Part shown: positions 8,779 through 17,275 of the stretch, one piece after another
Numbering within the stretch: position 1 is the stretch's first letter
Layout: each line of letters starts with the position of its first letter
Source: an uncultured bacterium
Lineage (GTDB): Bacteria > Pseudomonadota > Alphaproteobacteria > Sphingomonadales > Sphingomonadaceae
Assembly: GCA_942636505.2 (NCBI GenBank)
Contig: CALOGB020000056.1
Coordinates: 62,001 to 126,000 of the forward strand
Reading direction: 5' to 3'
Length of the DNA stretch: 64,000 nucleotides
Notes under the pieces: generated by a model
Databases searched by the model: none
Told to the model about the DNA's origin: nothing
The model's input: only the letters and a program-made list of their open reading frames with translations
Made by a program: the position numbers and the translations under genes

Positions 8779-9165
8779 ATGACCGATCTCACATTCACCA
8801 CCACCCCGCTTTCCGATGCGACCTTCGTTGCGTTCACGATCAGGAAGGGCGATAATCTTCATGCCGAAATCTGGCTCGAAAGTGGCGCGCAGGCCGCCGA
8901 GCCGCTCGAGCGGCTGGTCGAAACGTTCCCTGCGGGGGCCAGCCGTCCGTTAGTCGAACTGCAATCCGCCCTCGCTCCGCTGAGGGGTTTGAGTTGGAGC
9001 GATCCTCGTACAGAAGGTTCCTACGTTGTGATTAGGGCTCAGAAGAATGATCTGCGCTTCGCGGCTAGGACACTCACAGGGTTCAACTACCCGCCTGAAC
9101 CGGAAGAGGTCGACCGCGCGAAGAGCCTGCTAGAGAGCGCGATGGAGGTGATCTTCCCGCTATAG
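8779..9165 (+). CDS. Hypothetical protein
   Basis: A 128-residue soluble protein with no signal peptide or membrane segment and no family I recognise. It opens MTDLTFTTTPLSDATFVAF and looks mixed alpha/beta. The ATG at 8779 was chosen over an upstream ATG at 8749 because the shorter form starts at a typical MTDL. It is followed on the same strand, after about 220 bases, by another unrecognised gene. Both lie in the defence island between the PLD-like gene and the integrase. Confidence 0.5.
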   Translation: MTDLTFTTTPLSDATFVAFTIRKGDNLHAEIWLESGAQAAEPLERLVETFPAGASRPLVELQSALAPLRGLSWSDPRTEGSYVVIRAQKNDLRFAARTLTGFNYPPEPEEVDRAKSLLESAMEVIFPL

Positions 9166-9389
9166 GCCGCCCCCGAAACGTCCGATGAACGACATCAAGA
9201 GGGGCGGCGGTCTTGTCAGACGTATGCACACCGTCGTTTGTGTGCTCTGTCTGTGCCTAAGCGGGGCCGCGACATCTGGCATGGCGTTACCCTTACTACA
9301 GTTGACGCAGAACTCGCGGCCGCAGCACTCCTTGACGCGGATCACGCATCTGCCCGATGATCTTTCTCAGCGACCCGAATGGGAGAGGT

Positions 9390-10133
9390 ATGGCAGATAT
9401 CGCAGAACGACTTGGATTGGGACCTGACGAGTTCGCCTTCCACTTCGAAACAACGGCTGGCTTGGACGCAGACGCCCTCGCCACCTTCCTGAAGAGAGCC
9501 TCCACGGTCGCTCGGCGCGGCGGTGCCGAACTTCGTGTCGTCGGCGTGCGGGAGGGCAGCCTTGACGTCGTAATCAAGGCGATCAAGGCAGGTGCAAAAA
9601 AGGAAGTTTTTGAGAAGCCCATCGACACGACAATCAAGACCTCGTTGTTCGTGACCGGCATCGTGGCAAGCATCATACACGCGATGTCGCCGACGCTGGG
9701 GGGCGGAGCGCCGATTGCGAACGCCGGCGCCGCCGTCATCGAGAACCATCAAGTTACAGAGATCACTATCGTGACGAACGAAGACAGCACAGTGGTGATG
9801 GACATTGGGATCGTCAGTCAGCTTCGCGAGGCTCGTCAGAAACGAAACCTTCTCGATGGTCCGGCCGCTGTTCCACGACTCTCCGCACCGGTAGCGGGCA
9901 TGCTACGCGACGCACGGAGCGGCGAACTCTCTGGCGAAACTTCGGCCGTGAAAGGGGAACTGCATTTCAAACCCGACGGCTACCGTTACTGGGTTCCGGT
10001 CGATGAGAACCCGGTAACGGCGAACGGTGTGCTGCAGCCCGGCGGACGCTACCGTGTCTCCGGACACATCGCGCTGAACGGAGGTCAGCCAGACCGCATC
10101 GTCGTCGACCATGCGGTGCCGCTACTTAACTGA
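9390..10133 (+). CDS. Hypothetical protein with one possible membrane segment
   Basis: About 247 residues. The ATG at 9390 is preferred because GGGAGAGG stands directly upstream; an ATG at 9357 lacks such a site. The N-terminal part ends in a pattern of the kind ELRVVGVREGSLDVVIKAI. A hydrophobic stretch follows (about residues 82-110, including TSLFVTGIVASIIHAM and a glycine-rich turn), and then a C-terminal beta-rich region. I do not recognise a family. It is in the accessory island, so a defence-related effector is one possibility, without direct support. Confidence 0.55.
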   Translation: MADIAERLGLGPDEFAFHFETTAGLDADALATFLKRASTVARRGGAELRVVGVREGSLDVVIKAIKAGAKKEVFEKPIDTTIKTSLFVTGIVASIIHAMSPTLGGGAPIANAGAAVIENHQVTEITIVTNEDSTVVMDIGIVSQLREARQKRNLLDGPAAVPRLSAPVAGMLRDARSGELSGETSAVKGELHFKPDGYRYWVPVDENPVTANGVLQPGGRYRVSGHIALNGGQPDRIVVDHAVPLLN

Positions 10134-10678
10134 CCCGTTATACGCGACGCCGCCACTTTGACCGACGCCTGTCCGCCGAGTGTCCGGTAATGCCAATCCG
10201 CGCTTTGGCGTTGCGGTCGTCGAACATCTAGCTGGCCAGTCCGTCAAGGTCAGTCAGTTGCCGGTGCTAGCTTCGTCGTTGTCAGACGGTATCACGTGAC
10301 GTGCACGGACTGGCTGTTCAGCGCCGTCGTCAGCGTCATGCCCAGTAGACGGCGATACTGGTCGCGACCGAGTCGTTGCTCTCGCGATGGTCCCACCGCG
10401 CGAGTGTCGCGATCGGCCGGGCTATTGTAAGCCGGCGCGGGGCGCTCGTCAGCATACTGATATAGCTGAGTGCGAGCTTCATGCTATCGCGAAGGCGATG
10501 TATAAAGAGTGGCTCGCCAGGGCCTTTACCCGGCAGCTATCGACGCGCTGTGGCGTCGATAGCTATTTGACTTCTGCTAATCTTGCCTTCGTCGACTATT
10601 GAAAGTGGCTGAAGGACAATAGTGGCCATCTCTCCTTCCTTCGGATCGACTGAAATCAACATCTAACGGCGAGCGGCA
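10134..10678. other. Gene-free stretch of the island next to the integrase
   Basis: About 545 bases between the last unrecognised gene and the 3' end of the integrase. Apart from the perfect inverted repeat at 10535-10564, I see no coding region with a credible start and composition. It may be decayed sequence from an earlier insertion. Confidence 0.4.
10535..10564. repeat. Perfect 12-base inverted repeat
   Basis: Arms AGCTATCGACGC (10535-10546) and GCGTCGATAGCT (10553-10564) enclose a six-base loop. It lies about 115 bases beyond the integrase stop. No T-run follows on either strand, so a protein-binding or structural site is as likely as a terminator. Confidence 0.6.
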
Positions 10679-12649
10679 TCAGTTCGAGCCCTGCGCTGCG
10701 GCGATCAGCCGCGGCCAGTCGATGAAGCCGACCTTCAGATTCGCCAGGTGGACATGTTGGTGCAGGATCGAGACCAGTCCGTATTTGTCACCTTCAGTGG
10801 CATTGGCATGGCCCTTGATCGAATTGGCGACACGCGTCGGGATCTGGCTGAGATCGGCCCGGTCGGTGAACTCATGCCGAGTCGAGTGGAAGACGTATCG
10901 GGGATCTTCGGTAACAACACGGTCGAGATAGCGGTTGAGTCGGCGGCTCAGCTCTTTGACAAAGTTGCCGTTGCGGTCGGGTTCTAGGTCGAACAGTCGG
11001 ACATTCCTCGCCGAGCGGCGGCGCTCGACATAGTCGCGAAAACCGAGATCAATGAGACGCTCATGAATGACGACATAGCGCTCCGACGCTTCGGTCTTGA
11101 CGTGCTGGTCCTGGCCGGTGCCGGTGATGTGGACATAGGTGCAGCGGCCCTCGAACTCGTTGCCGTAGGTCCGACGCAGATCACACTCATGGATGTCTTT
11201 GAGGGCAATCTGGCCAATCTCGCCCAATCGCGGCCCGCCGACCACACCAAACAGCAAGCACCAGTATAGTTCGTCCTGATAGACGTGCGACCCCGGCTTT
11301 GCGCGCGCCGCATCGCCCTTGCCTGCACAGCCAGTGAATAGCGGAGAGTCAAACAGCGTCTGCATCATCGCCGAGGTAAACGGCAGGCGCGGCCGCTTCT
11401 GCCCCTTGCGCGTCTTCGAATAGCCGGCGATCTCGATGTCGGCGGCGACGTTAACACCTTGGCCGAGATCCGACTGAATTTTGCCGAGGATCGAACTGAT
11501 CGCCCCGACATCCTTCTTGACCGAGGCCGGCGCCAAGCGGTCGGGTGCCGGCTGGTTGCGGTCGCCCGCCTCCCAGTCGCGCCGTTCGTTCCGAGCAGCA
11601 TCGATGACTGACCGCAAGGTCCGCCCCGATGCGAAGACCCGCGCCAGCTCGGTCTGCGGCGGGATATCGGAGACGAGATTGCGGAACTCGATGACCTGGT
11701 CGCGGGTGATATTGCCCACCACCATGTCGCCGAAGAGCGCGACGAAGCGTGCGACCGCCCGCCTTGCCTCCGTGATCGCCGAAGCGCCCGGGCGGCGCTG
11801 GTCCTGCCAGTATCGGCACGCCTCGGTCAGCGGCATGGCGAGCAGACCATTGTGACGATCAGGCGCCTGCGCGGCAGCCGTGTCCGGAAGGGCGGGCAGG
11901 GTGATGGGCGGCCGAGCGCCTGCCTGCGCGAAAGGAACCAGCGCGGCGTGGATGTTAGAGGGCCAGTGCGCGAAGCGGTGCTCCGCCAAGCGGCGCAGAT
12001 AAGCCTCTGCGACGGCATCATATACGTCGTCGCGATCAAGATCGAGACGCGGCTCGATCGAGCGCATGTAGCTTACTGCGAACCAGATTGGCCGGAACAC
12101 GCGCCGGCGGAGCAGGATGGTCGCCAACTCCTGATAGACCAACCCATCAGCAATACCGCGCGCTTCGAGGATATCGGCACGTAGGCGAAACACGTCACGT
12201 TCGGGCTCGGCATCGATCGAAGGCACGACATCAATTACGGTCGTGGGTTCATGCACGGGAATGTCGCCCCACCACTGCGGCTGGCCAGCTTCCTCGCCGC
12301 CGGCCCACGAGTCGCACACGAAAGTGGCCAGCAGGTTCAACTGTTGGCCCACCGCCGCGTCCATCGACCCGCGCGCGATCGCCATTCCGGCAAAGGCTCG
12401 ATCCAGTAATGCCAGCGCTTCGACTTCGGCGCGACGCCCGTTGCCATCGCGCAACTCACGGATCAGCGCCTTGTGCCGGGCAATGAGCATGCCCCGCCTC
12501 TCCGCAGCTAGCAGTGGATCGGTGGTACCGAGGCTTTCGGTCCACGCGGTTTTGCCGACCAACGTCCGCACGTCGGCCGGTACGACCATGCGGAACTGCT
12601 CGTTCTTTGATTTCCTACGTCTAACGGAATGTGACATCCGACGCCCCAT
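10679..12649 (-). CDS. int: Tyrosine recombinase/integrase of the genomic island
   Basis: About 656 residues. The N-terminus (FRMVVPADVRTLVGKTAWTE, then a SLGTTD-LLAAERR pattern) resembles the DUF6538-type opening of phage-like integrases. The C-terminal third holds the catalytic set: Arg in GGPRLGEIG near residue 471, Lys in VKTEASER, HSTRHEF near 588, His in KGHANAT, and the likely nucleophilic Tyr in DKYG near 623. It is unusually long for an integrase, because of a large middle region. An ATG at 12649 follows AAGGG; a GTG at 12658 and an ATG at 12637 are alternatives. Its 5' end lies about 90 bases from the 3' end of tRNA-Glu, the usual place for an integrase whose attachment site is the tRNA. 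Confidence 0.88.
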   Translation of the reverse strand: MGRRMSHSVRRRKSKNEQFRMVVPADVRTLVGKTAWTESLGTTDPLLAAERRGMLIARHKALIRELRDGNGRRAEVEALALLDRAFAGMAIARGSMDAAVGQQLNLLATFVCDSWAGGEEAGQPQWWGDIPVHEPTTVIDVVPSIDAEPERDVFRLRADILEARGIADGLVYQELATILLRRRVFRPIWFAVSYMRSIEPRLDLDRDDVYDAVAEAYLRRLAEHRFAHWPSNIHAALVPFAQAGARPPITLPALPDTAAAQAPDRHNGLLAMPLTEACRYWQDQRRPGASAITEARRAVARFVALFGDMVVGNITRDQVIEFRNLVSDIPPQTELARVFASGRTLRSVIDAARNERRDWEAGDRNQPAPDRLAPASVKKDVGAISSILGKIQSDLGQGVNVAADIEIAGYSKTRKGQKRPRLPFTSAMMQTLFDSPLFTGCAGKGDAARAKPGSHVYQDELYWCLLFGVVGGPRLGEIGQIALKDIHECDLRRTYGNEFEGRCTYVHITGTGQDQHVKTEASERYVVIHERLIDLGFRDYVERRRSARNVRLFDLEPDRNGNFVKELSRRLNRYLDRVVTEDPRYVFHSTRHEFTDRADLSQIPTRVANSIKGHANATEGDKYGLVSILHQHVHLANLKVGFIDWPRLIAAAQGSN

Positions 12650-12735
12650 GTGTAGCACCCTTTTGTAGCACCGGGCGCCTAACGAAGCATTGATGTTGCT
12701 GGCATTCCGCCGATCTCCGCCACTTATGCGGATGA

Positions 12736-12810
12736 TGGTGACCCCTACGGGAATCGAACCCGTGCTTCAGCCGTGAAAGGGCCGCGTCCTAACCGCTAGA
12801 CGAAGGGGCC
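12736..12810 (-). tRNA. tRNA-Glu (anticodon TTC), likely island attachment site
   Basis: On the minus strand the sequence begins GGCCCCTTCGTCTAGCGG and ends in GGGGTC-A-CCA with CCA encoded. The acceptor stem GGCCCCT/AGGGGTC, the anticodon loop CCTTTCACG with TTC, and the T-arm GGTTCGATTCC are all visible. The integrase lies just beyond its 3' end, so the 3' end of this gene is the probable attB core. The other attachment repeat is not in this window. Confidence 0.95.
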
Positions 12811-12857
12811 TGCGTGGTTGGAGGCGCCTAAAAGGAAGCCGACGATGCGTCAACCCC

Positions 12858-14609
12858 TCAATCGGCCCAGGCGGCGTCTTCGACGTGCAATTCCGCGGAG
12901 GGACGCGAGGACCAGTCGTCGATCTTGGCTCGGCCGGCGAGCCAGAGTTTGCGGTGAGGGGCGGCGCCTAGCAGCGCTTGACCGAGGGCGCTCTCCGCCG
13001 AGCGGAAGGCCATCGCCTTGATGCTGCGGCCATCGTCGCCCGCGACGATCGTGCGGACGTGGCCGTTGCCGACGACGTCCGCCTTTATCACGCGGACCGG
13101 GCCCATCGCGACGCGCGGGGCTGGCCAGCCCATGCCGTAGGGACCGCCGGCTTCCATCGACTCGACGAGTCCGGGGTTGACGCCGCCTGCCGCGAGGACG
13201 GCATCGAGCAGGAGCGCGCGGTCGCCGTTCGAGCGTTCGACGGCGGCGGCGAGGCGCTCCTCGAGGAAGTCGGTGAAGGCAGGGATCGCGGCCTCGCTGA
13301 TCGTCAGGCCGGCCGCCATCGCGTGGCCTCCCCCCGCCATCAGCAGTCCGTGTTCGCGCGCAGCCATCACCGCGGCGCCGAGGTCGACGCCCGGGATCGA
13401 GCGGCCGGAGCCCTTGCCGATGCCGTTCTCGTCGATCGCGATGACGATCGCGGGGCGGCCTAGCTTCTCCTTGAGGCGACCGGCGACGATGCCGATCACG
13501 CCGGGGTGCCAGCCATGGCCGGCGACCACGGCGACTCCACGGTCGCGGCTGGAGAGAAGGTCGGCGGCCTCCTGCACGGCGGTTTCGATCGCGCGGCGTT
13601 CCTCGTTGAGGCGATCGAGTTCGGTGGCGATCTGGCGGGCTTCGTCCGCGTCCTGCGTGGTGAGCAGGCGGACGCCGAGATCGGCGCGGCCGACGCGTCC
13701 ACCGGCGTTGATGCGCGGGCCGAGGGCGAAGCCCAGGTCCGTGCAGGTCGGGTTGCGCGTCAGGCGCGAGGCTTCGATCAGCGCAGCGACGCCGATGTTC
13801 TTGCGTGCGCCCATGACCTTGAGGCCCTGCGAGACGAACGCGCGGTTGAGGCCGCGAAGCTGCGCGACGTCGGCGACGGTGCCGAGCGCGACGATGTCGA
13901 GCAGGTCGATCAGTTTCGGCTCGGCGCGGTCCTTGAAGAAGCCGCGGGCACGGAGCGTGCGGACAAGCGCGGCGGCGGCGAGGAAGCACATGCCGACCGC
14001 GGCGAGATGGCCGTGCGCGGCGCCTTCGGTCTCGTCGAGGCGGTTGGGGTTTACCAGCGCGAGCGCGTGCGGAAGCGCGGTCGAGCATTTGTGGTGGTCG
14101 ATGACGATCACGTCGACTGCCGCGTCGCGGGCGGCGTCGAGCGCGTCGAACGCCTGCGCGCCGCAATCGACCGTGACGATCAGCGTGGCGCCTTCGCCGG
14201 CGAGGCGGACGAGCGCTTCGCCCGACGGGCCATAGCCTTCGAGCAGACGGTCGGGGATGTAGGGGCGGGCTTCGATGCCGAGATCGCGTAGGACCAGGAC
14301 CATGAGCGCGGCGGAGGTGGCGCCGTCGACGTCGTAATCGCCGAAGATCGCGACTTGTTCGTGCGCCTGCACGGCGTCGGCCAGGCGCTCGGCGGCGCGG
14401 TCCATGTCGCGGAAGATCGACGGGTCGGGCATGAATGCGCGGATCGACGGCGTGCGGTGCGCGTCGAGCGCGTCGCGGGGGCAGCCTCGGGCGAGGAGGA
14501 GCTGGGTGACGAGGTCGTCGCCGGTAAAGCCGTCTCGGCCGTCAGCCGCTAGGGCTCGCCAACGCCAGGGCTGGCCGAGGATGGAAGAGGTTACGCCGAG
14601 AACTGTCAT
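12858..14609 (-). CDS. recJ: Single-stranded-DNA-specific 5'-3' exonuclease RecJ
   Basis: A 583-residue protein, the usual length of RecJ. It has the DHH-superfamily phosphoesterase motifs: FGDYDVDGATSA at about 89-100, VDCGAQ near 148-152 and IDHHKCS at 170-176. These bind the divalent metals for stepwise degradation of single-stranded DNA in recombination and mismatch repair. A DHHA1-type glycine-rich segment (MAGGGHAMAAGL) follows in the C-terminal half. It stands alone and is the first core gene outside the island. Confidence 0.95.
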   Translation of the reverse strand: MTVLGVTSSILGQPWRWRALAADGRDGFTGDDLVTQLLLARGCPRDALDAHRTPSIRAFMPDPSIFRDMDRAAERLADAVQAHEQVAIFGDYDVDGATSAALMVLVLRDLGIEARPYIPDRLLEGYGPSGEALVRLAGEGATLIVTVDCGAQAFDALDAARDAAVDVIVIDHHKCSTALPHALALVNPNRLDETEGAAHGHLAAVGMCFLAAAALVRTLRARGFFKDRAEPKLIDLLDIVALGTVADVAQLRGLNRAFVSQGLKVMGARKNIGVAALIEASRLTRNPTCTDLGFALGPRINAGGRVGRADLGVRLLTTQDADEARQIATELDRLNEERRAIETAVQEAADLLSSRDRGVAVVAGHGWHPGVIGIVAGRLKEKLGRPAIVIAIDENGIGKGSGRSIPGVDLGAAVMAAREHGLLMAGGGHAMAAGLTISEAAIPAFTDFLEERLAAAVERSNGDRALLLDAVLAAGGVNPGLVESMEAGGPYGMGWPAPRVAMGPVRVIKADVVGNGHVRTIVAGDDGRSIKAMAFRSAESALGQALLGAAPHRKLWLAGRAKIDDWSSRPSAELHVEDAAWAD

Positions 14610-14673
14610 GTTTCGGACGTAGTGGCTGTGGGGGGATTGTCGAGCGGGGAGGGGGCAGGGCGGTTGCTCGTAC

Positions 14674-14756
14674 CGTCATCCTGACGAAAGTCAGGATCCA
14701 GTATTACGGCGGCAAGCGCTCATGGCTCTGGATCCGTGACTTTCGTCAGGATGACG
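14674..14756. repeat. Palindromic intergenic repeat, family A
   Basis: The outer arms CGTCATCCTGACGAAAGTCA and TGACTTTCGTCAGGATGACG face each other across about 35 bases. The same arms recur at 58037-58118. There are a lone arm at 59196 and a diverged copy at 62801. Confidence 0.85.
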
Positions 14757-14817
14757 TGAGGGGGGCGGGTGTGTCGCTGGTAAGGCGGAGGTTCAGCGAG
14801 GGCGAAGTCCCCGACAC

Positions 14818-14982
14818 CCCCCGTTCGTGCTGAGTAGCGACCGAGTAGCTTCGTAGAAGCGTATCGAGGGCGCGTATCGAAGCAGGGTTCCGCGCGCCAA
14901 CCTGTCCTTCGATACGCCGTCTCGATACGCCGCCTTCGGCGCCTACTCGACGGCTACTCAGGACGAACGGGGAGGGGGGGCA
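14818..14982. repeat. Long imperfect palindromic repeat, family G
   Basis: Outer arms of the kind CCGTTCGTGCTGAGTAG and CTACTCAGGACGAACGG enclose internal inverted pieces (CGTATCGA blocks). It lies between recJ and the oxygenase gene, whose 3' ends do not extend here. It is the only copy in this window, and the 447-base gap holds nothing else beyond the family A repeat. Confidence 0.65.
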
Positions 14983-15056
14983 ATACAAGGAATCCGCGCC
15001 GGGCGGATCCGCAACAGGGGAGGGGCGAGCGATGTTGGAGACGGATTGCGCCCCCT

Positions 15057-15740
15057 TCACTTCATCCACGGCCGTTCGCGAAACCACTTCGTCACGATAT
15101 ACTTAACGCCCTCAACCACCGGCATGCCCTCGTGCAGCGTCAGTCCGTTCGGCGTCCCATCCGGGTTCATGTTGTTCCACGCGAGCAGCATGCCGCGTTT
15201 CGGCGCGATCTTCACGCCGGCCTGCGGGAACCAGGTCGCGCCGCCCTCGGGGACGTCGTTCAGGAACACCATCGCGGTCCACGTCCGCTGGCCGCCCTGC
15301 TCCTGCATTTTGGCCCAATAGCTTTCGGATTCGTGGAAATAATCATGGTGCGCGCGGAATTGCTGGCCGGGGGCGTAGCGCTGGCCCTGCATCGTCTCGC
15401 CGTGGAGCAGGTCTATCCCGAGCAACGTCGCGATCGCCTCGTCGGTCGGCTGCACCTCGGGCGACCAGCGATCCATGTCGCAGCTCTCGCTGGTGCGGAA
15501 ATTGCTGTTCGGGCGGTCGGACAGCAAGGTCGACGGCCGTCGCTTCGAATCGATCACCGCGATCAGCCGCTTGCACGTCGCAGGATCGAGGAACTTGTCC
15601 TGATAATAGAATTGCACCGTGTCCATCGCGATGCGCTGCACCGCCGGATTGGCGTCGAGGCGCGCGGCGACCTGCGATCCGAAGGCCTGGCGGACTGCCG
15701 CGGCCGGATCGACCTTCTTTGCTTTTGAAAAGATACCCAC
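15057..15740 (-). CDS. 2OG-Fe(II) oxygenase, prolyl 4-hydroxylase-like
   Basis: A 227-residue protein whose C-terminal half has the double-stranded beta-helix signature: H131-x-D133 in RAHHDYF, H203 in TLHEGMPV and the 2-oxoglutarate-binding K213 before YIVTKWFRER. GGATWFPQAG and the final strands match bacterial prolyl 4-hydroxylase alpha-subunit homologues. The substrate is unknown. The N-terminal 50 residues are charged and lack a signal peptide, so it is probably cytoplasmic. It has its own transcription unit downstream of the RcnB-like gene, separated from it by a strong hairpin. Confidence 0.85.
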   Translation of the reverse strand: MGIFSKAKKVDPAAAVRQAFGSQVAARLDANPAVQRIAMDTVQFYYQDKFLDPATCKRLIAVIDSKRRPSTLLSDRPNSNFRTSESCDMDRWSPEVQPTDEAIATLLGIDLLHGETMQGQRYAPGQQFRAHHDYFHESESYWAKMQEQGGQRTWTAMVFLNDVPEGGATWFPQAGVKIAPKRGMLLAWNNMNPDGTPNGLTLHEGMPVVEGVKYIVTKWFRERPWMK

Positions 15741-15789
15741 GTCGCAGGATTTGGCGAAGTCGCCCCGAAAGGCAAGAGGGGTAAACGCA

Positions 15790-15825
15790 AGAGCCCCGCG
15801 GTGATCTTCACCACCGCGGGGCTCT
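15790..15825 (-). terminator. Rho-independent-type hairpin after the RcnB-like gene
   Basis: A perfect 14-base stem, AGAGCCCCGCGGTG (15790-15803) with CACCGCGGGGCTCT (15812-15825), has an eight-base loop. It lies 45 bases beyond the stop of the RcnB-like gene and upstream of the oxygenase gene on the same strand. The stretch that follows on the minus strand is only moderately T-rich. Confidence 0.75.
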
Positions 15826-15869
15826 CCCCTGTTACTGCGTGACGGTAAGCCGCAATTCTCAGAAAGGGC

Positions 15870-16859
15870 CTACCAGAAGATGTCGTACACCGTGTCGACC
15901 ACGCGGCCGCTGTCGAGATCGACCAGCAGCGCGTCGTTGTAATAGCGCACCCAGCGATACGGGCCATACGCCTCCGGCAAGCGGTAGGTGTACGGGTCCT
16001 GGATCCAGTAATTCTGGTTGTAGAGGATGCTGTTCAGCGAGAAGCCGACGCCGAAGCGACGATAGCCCGATCCCCAGCCGCTCGGCGCGTAGTAGCGTGG
16101 CAGGCGGTACGCGCCACGGTTCGACGCGCGGTAGTTGCTCCAGGCGTAGCGGTTGTCGTTACGCCAGCCACGGTTCCATGCGCCGCCTTGGTTGTAATGG
16201 CCCTGGTTGTAGCCGCCGCGGCCATAGCCCTGGACGTTGCCATAGGCGCGGTTGGGCTGGCGGTTCTGGTAGCCATCGCGGCCGCCGTTGCGCCAGTCGC
16301 CACGGTTGTCGCCCCGGTTGTCATTGCGCCCGTCGGCACGCCAATCGCCGCGTCCACCGTTTCGGTCGAACTGGCCGCGATCCGCTTGCTGGTTGCCGCG
16401 ATCGAAACCGGGGCGTCCCTGGTCGCGGTTCCAGTCGGGGCGGTTCTGGCCGGCCTGCGGGTCGGGACGGTTCTGGCCGTTCCAGCCCTGGCCGTTGCCG
16501 CGCTGGCCGTTCCAAGCCTGACGGTCGCCACGTTGCCCGTCGCGCTGCCCGTTCCAGTCGGGACGGCCTTGACCATCGGGTCGGTCGCCGCGGACTTGCG
16601 GTTGCGTGCCGAGATCGGCGCGTTGCGGGCGCTGGCCCTGATCGGGCGCGGTGGGGCGGTCGGGGCGCTGCTGCTGGAAAGGTTGCCCGTCCGGACGTGG
16701 GCCCCGATCGCCGCGATCCTGACGCTGGCCCCGGTCGGGGCGCTGGCCGCGGTCACCGCGTTCCTGGTCGACCTGTTGCGCGGTCGCGGTTGTTGCCATC
16801 ATGGTTGCCGGCACCAACGCGGAAGCCGCCATCAAGAGTTTGAGAAACTTGCCCGTCAT
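15870..16859 (-). CDS. RcnB-like secreted protein with long Gln/Gly/Arg/Asp-rich region
   Basis: A 329-residue exported protein. The start at 16859 (MTGKFLKLLMAASALVPA) gives a clean signal peptide ending near ATAQQ; an upstream ATG would add nine residues. From about residue 30 to 220 it is low complexity: short repeats such as DRGQRPDRGQ, PDWNGQR and RNDNRGDNRG. The last 60 residues (ILYNQNYWIQDPYTYRLPEAYGPYRWVRYYNDALLVD, in part) match the RcnB family, periplasmic proteins linked to nickel/cobalt homeostasis in E. coli. Its role here is unknown. The repeat region suggests an extended, highly charged and probably disordered linker. Confidence 0.75.
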   Translation of the reverse strand: MTGKFLKLLMAASALVPATMMATTATAQQVDQERGDRGQRPDRGQRQDRGDRGPRPDGQPFQQQRPDRPTAPDQGQRPQRADLGTQPQVRGDRPDGQGRPDWNGQRDGQRGDRQAWNGQRGNGQGWNGQNRPDPQAGQNRPDWNRDQGRPGFDRGNQQADRGQFDRNGGRGDWRADGRNDNRGDNRGDWRNGGRDGYQNRQPNRAYGNVQGYGRGGYNQGHYNQGGAWNRGWRNDNRYAWSNYRASNRGAYRLPRYYAPSGWGSGYRRFGVGFSLNSILYNQNYWIQDPYTYRLPEAYGPYRWVRYYNDALLVDLDSGRVVDTVYDIFW

Positions 16860-17012
16860 CGCCGTCGTCCTCGACTGCCGGCGCACGAGCCGGCTCCTAT
16901 GATGTGTCGGGTCTAGACAATGCGGGGTGTGGGGAGGCTGAATGGGTTCGTCAGCGATTAGACAGGTTTAGGTACAGGGCGGGCGGTTGATAGCTGCATC
17001 GCATAGTAGCCG

Positions 17013-17118
17013 CCTCCCCGGCGAAGGCCGGGGCCCAGTTGGGGCTGGCGTGTAACGACGGGCTGCGATCTATCACGCTGGACGTTCCAACTGGGCCCCG
17101 GCCTTCGCCGGGGTGGTG
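17013..17118. repeat. Palindromic intergenic repeat, family B
   Basis: Arms with GGCGAAGGCCGGGGCCCA and its inverse TGGGCCCCGGCCTTCGCC are separated by about 60 unrelated bases. Other full copies lie at 20436, 29542, 39243 and 44491, and single arms at 58416 and 60985. Confidence 0.9.
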
Positions 17119-17192
17119 CAGCATTGGCGGCTGCATCTTTACGGGCGGCGATTGGGCGCGCGACCGACACATCGCACACATCTCGCTCTTCC

Positions 17193-17249
17193 TTGTTCTC
17201 CCGCGAAGGCGGGAGCCCAGACTGGACTCCCGCCTTCGCGGGAGAACAT
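17193..17249. repeat. Palindromic intergenic repeat, family C
   Basis: Arms TTCTCCCGCGAAGGCGGGAG and CTCCCGCCTTCGCGGGAGAA with a short centre. Related copies are at 19231, 29683, 42964 (inside gcvPB), 59420 and 61101. The arm core resembles that of family B. Confidence 0.9.
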
Positions 17250-17275
17250 GCTTTGGTTGGGTAGTGGAGCGTGCG

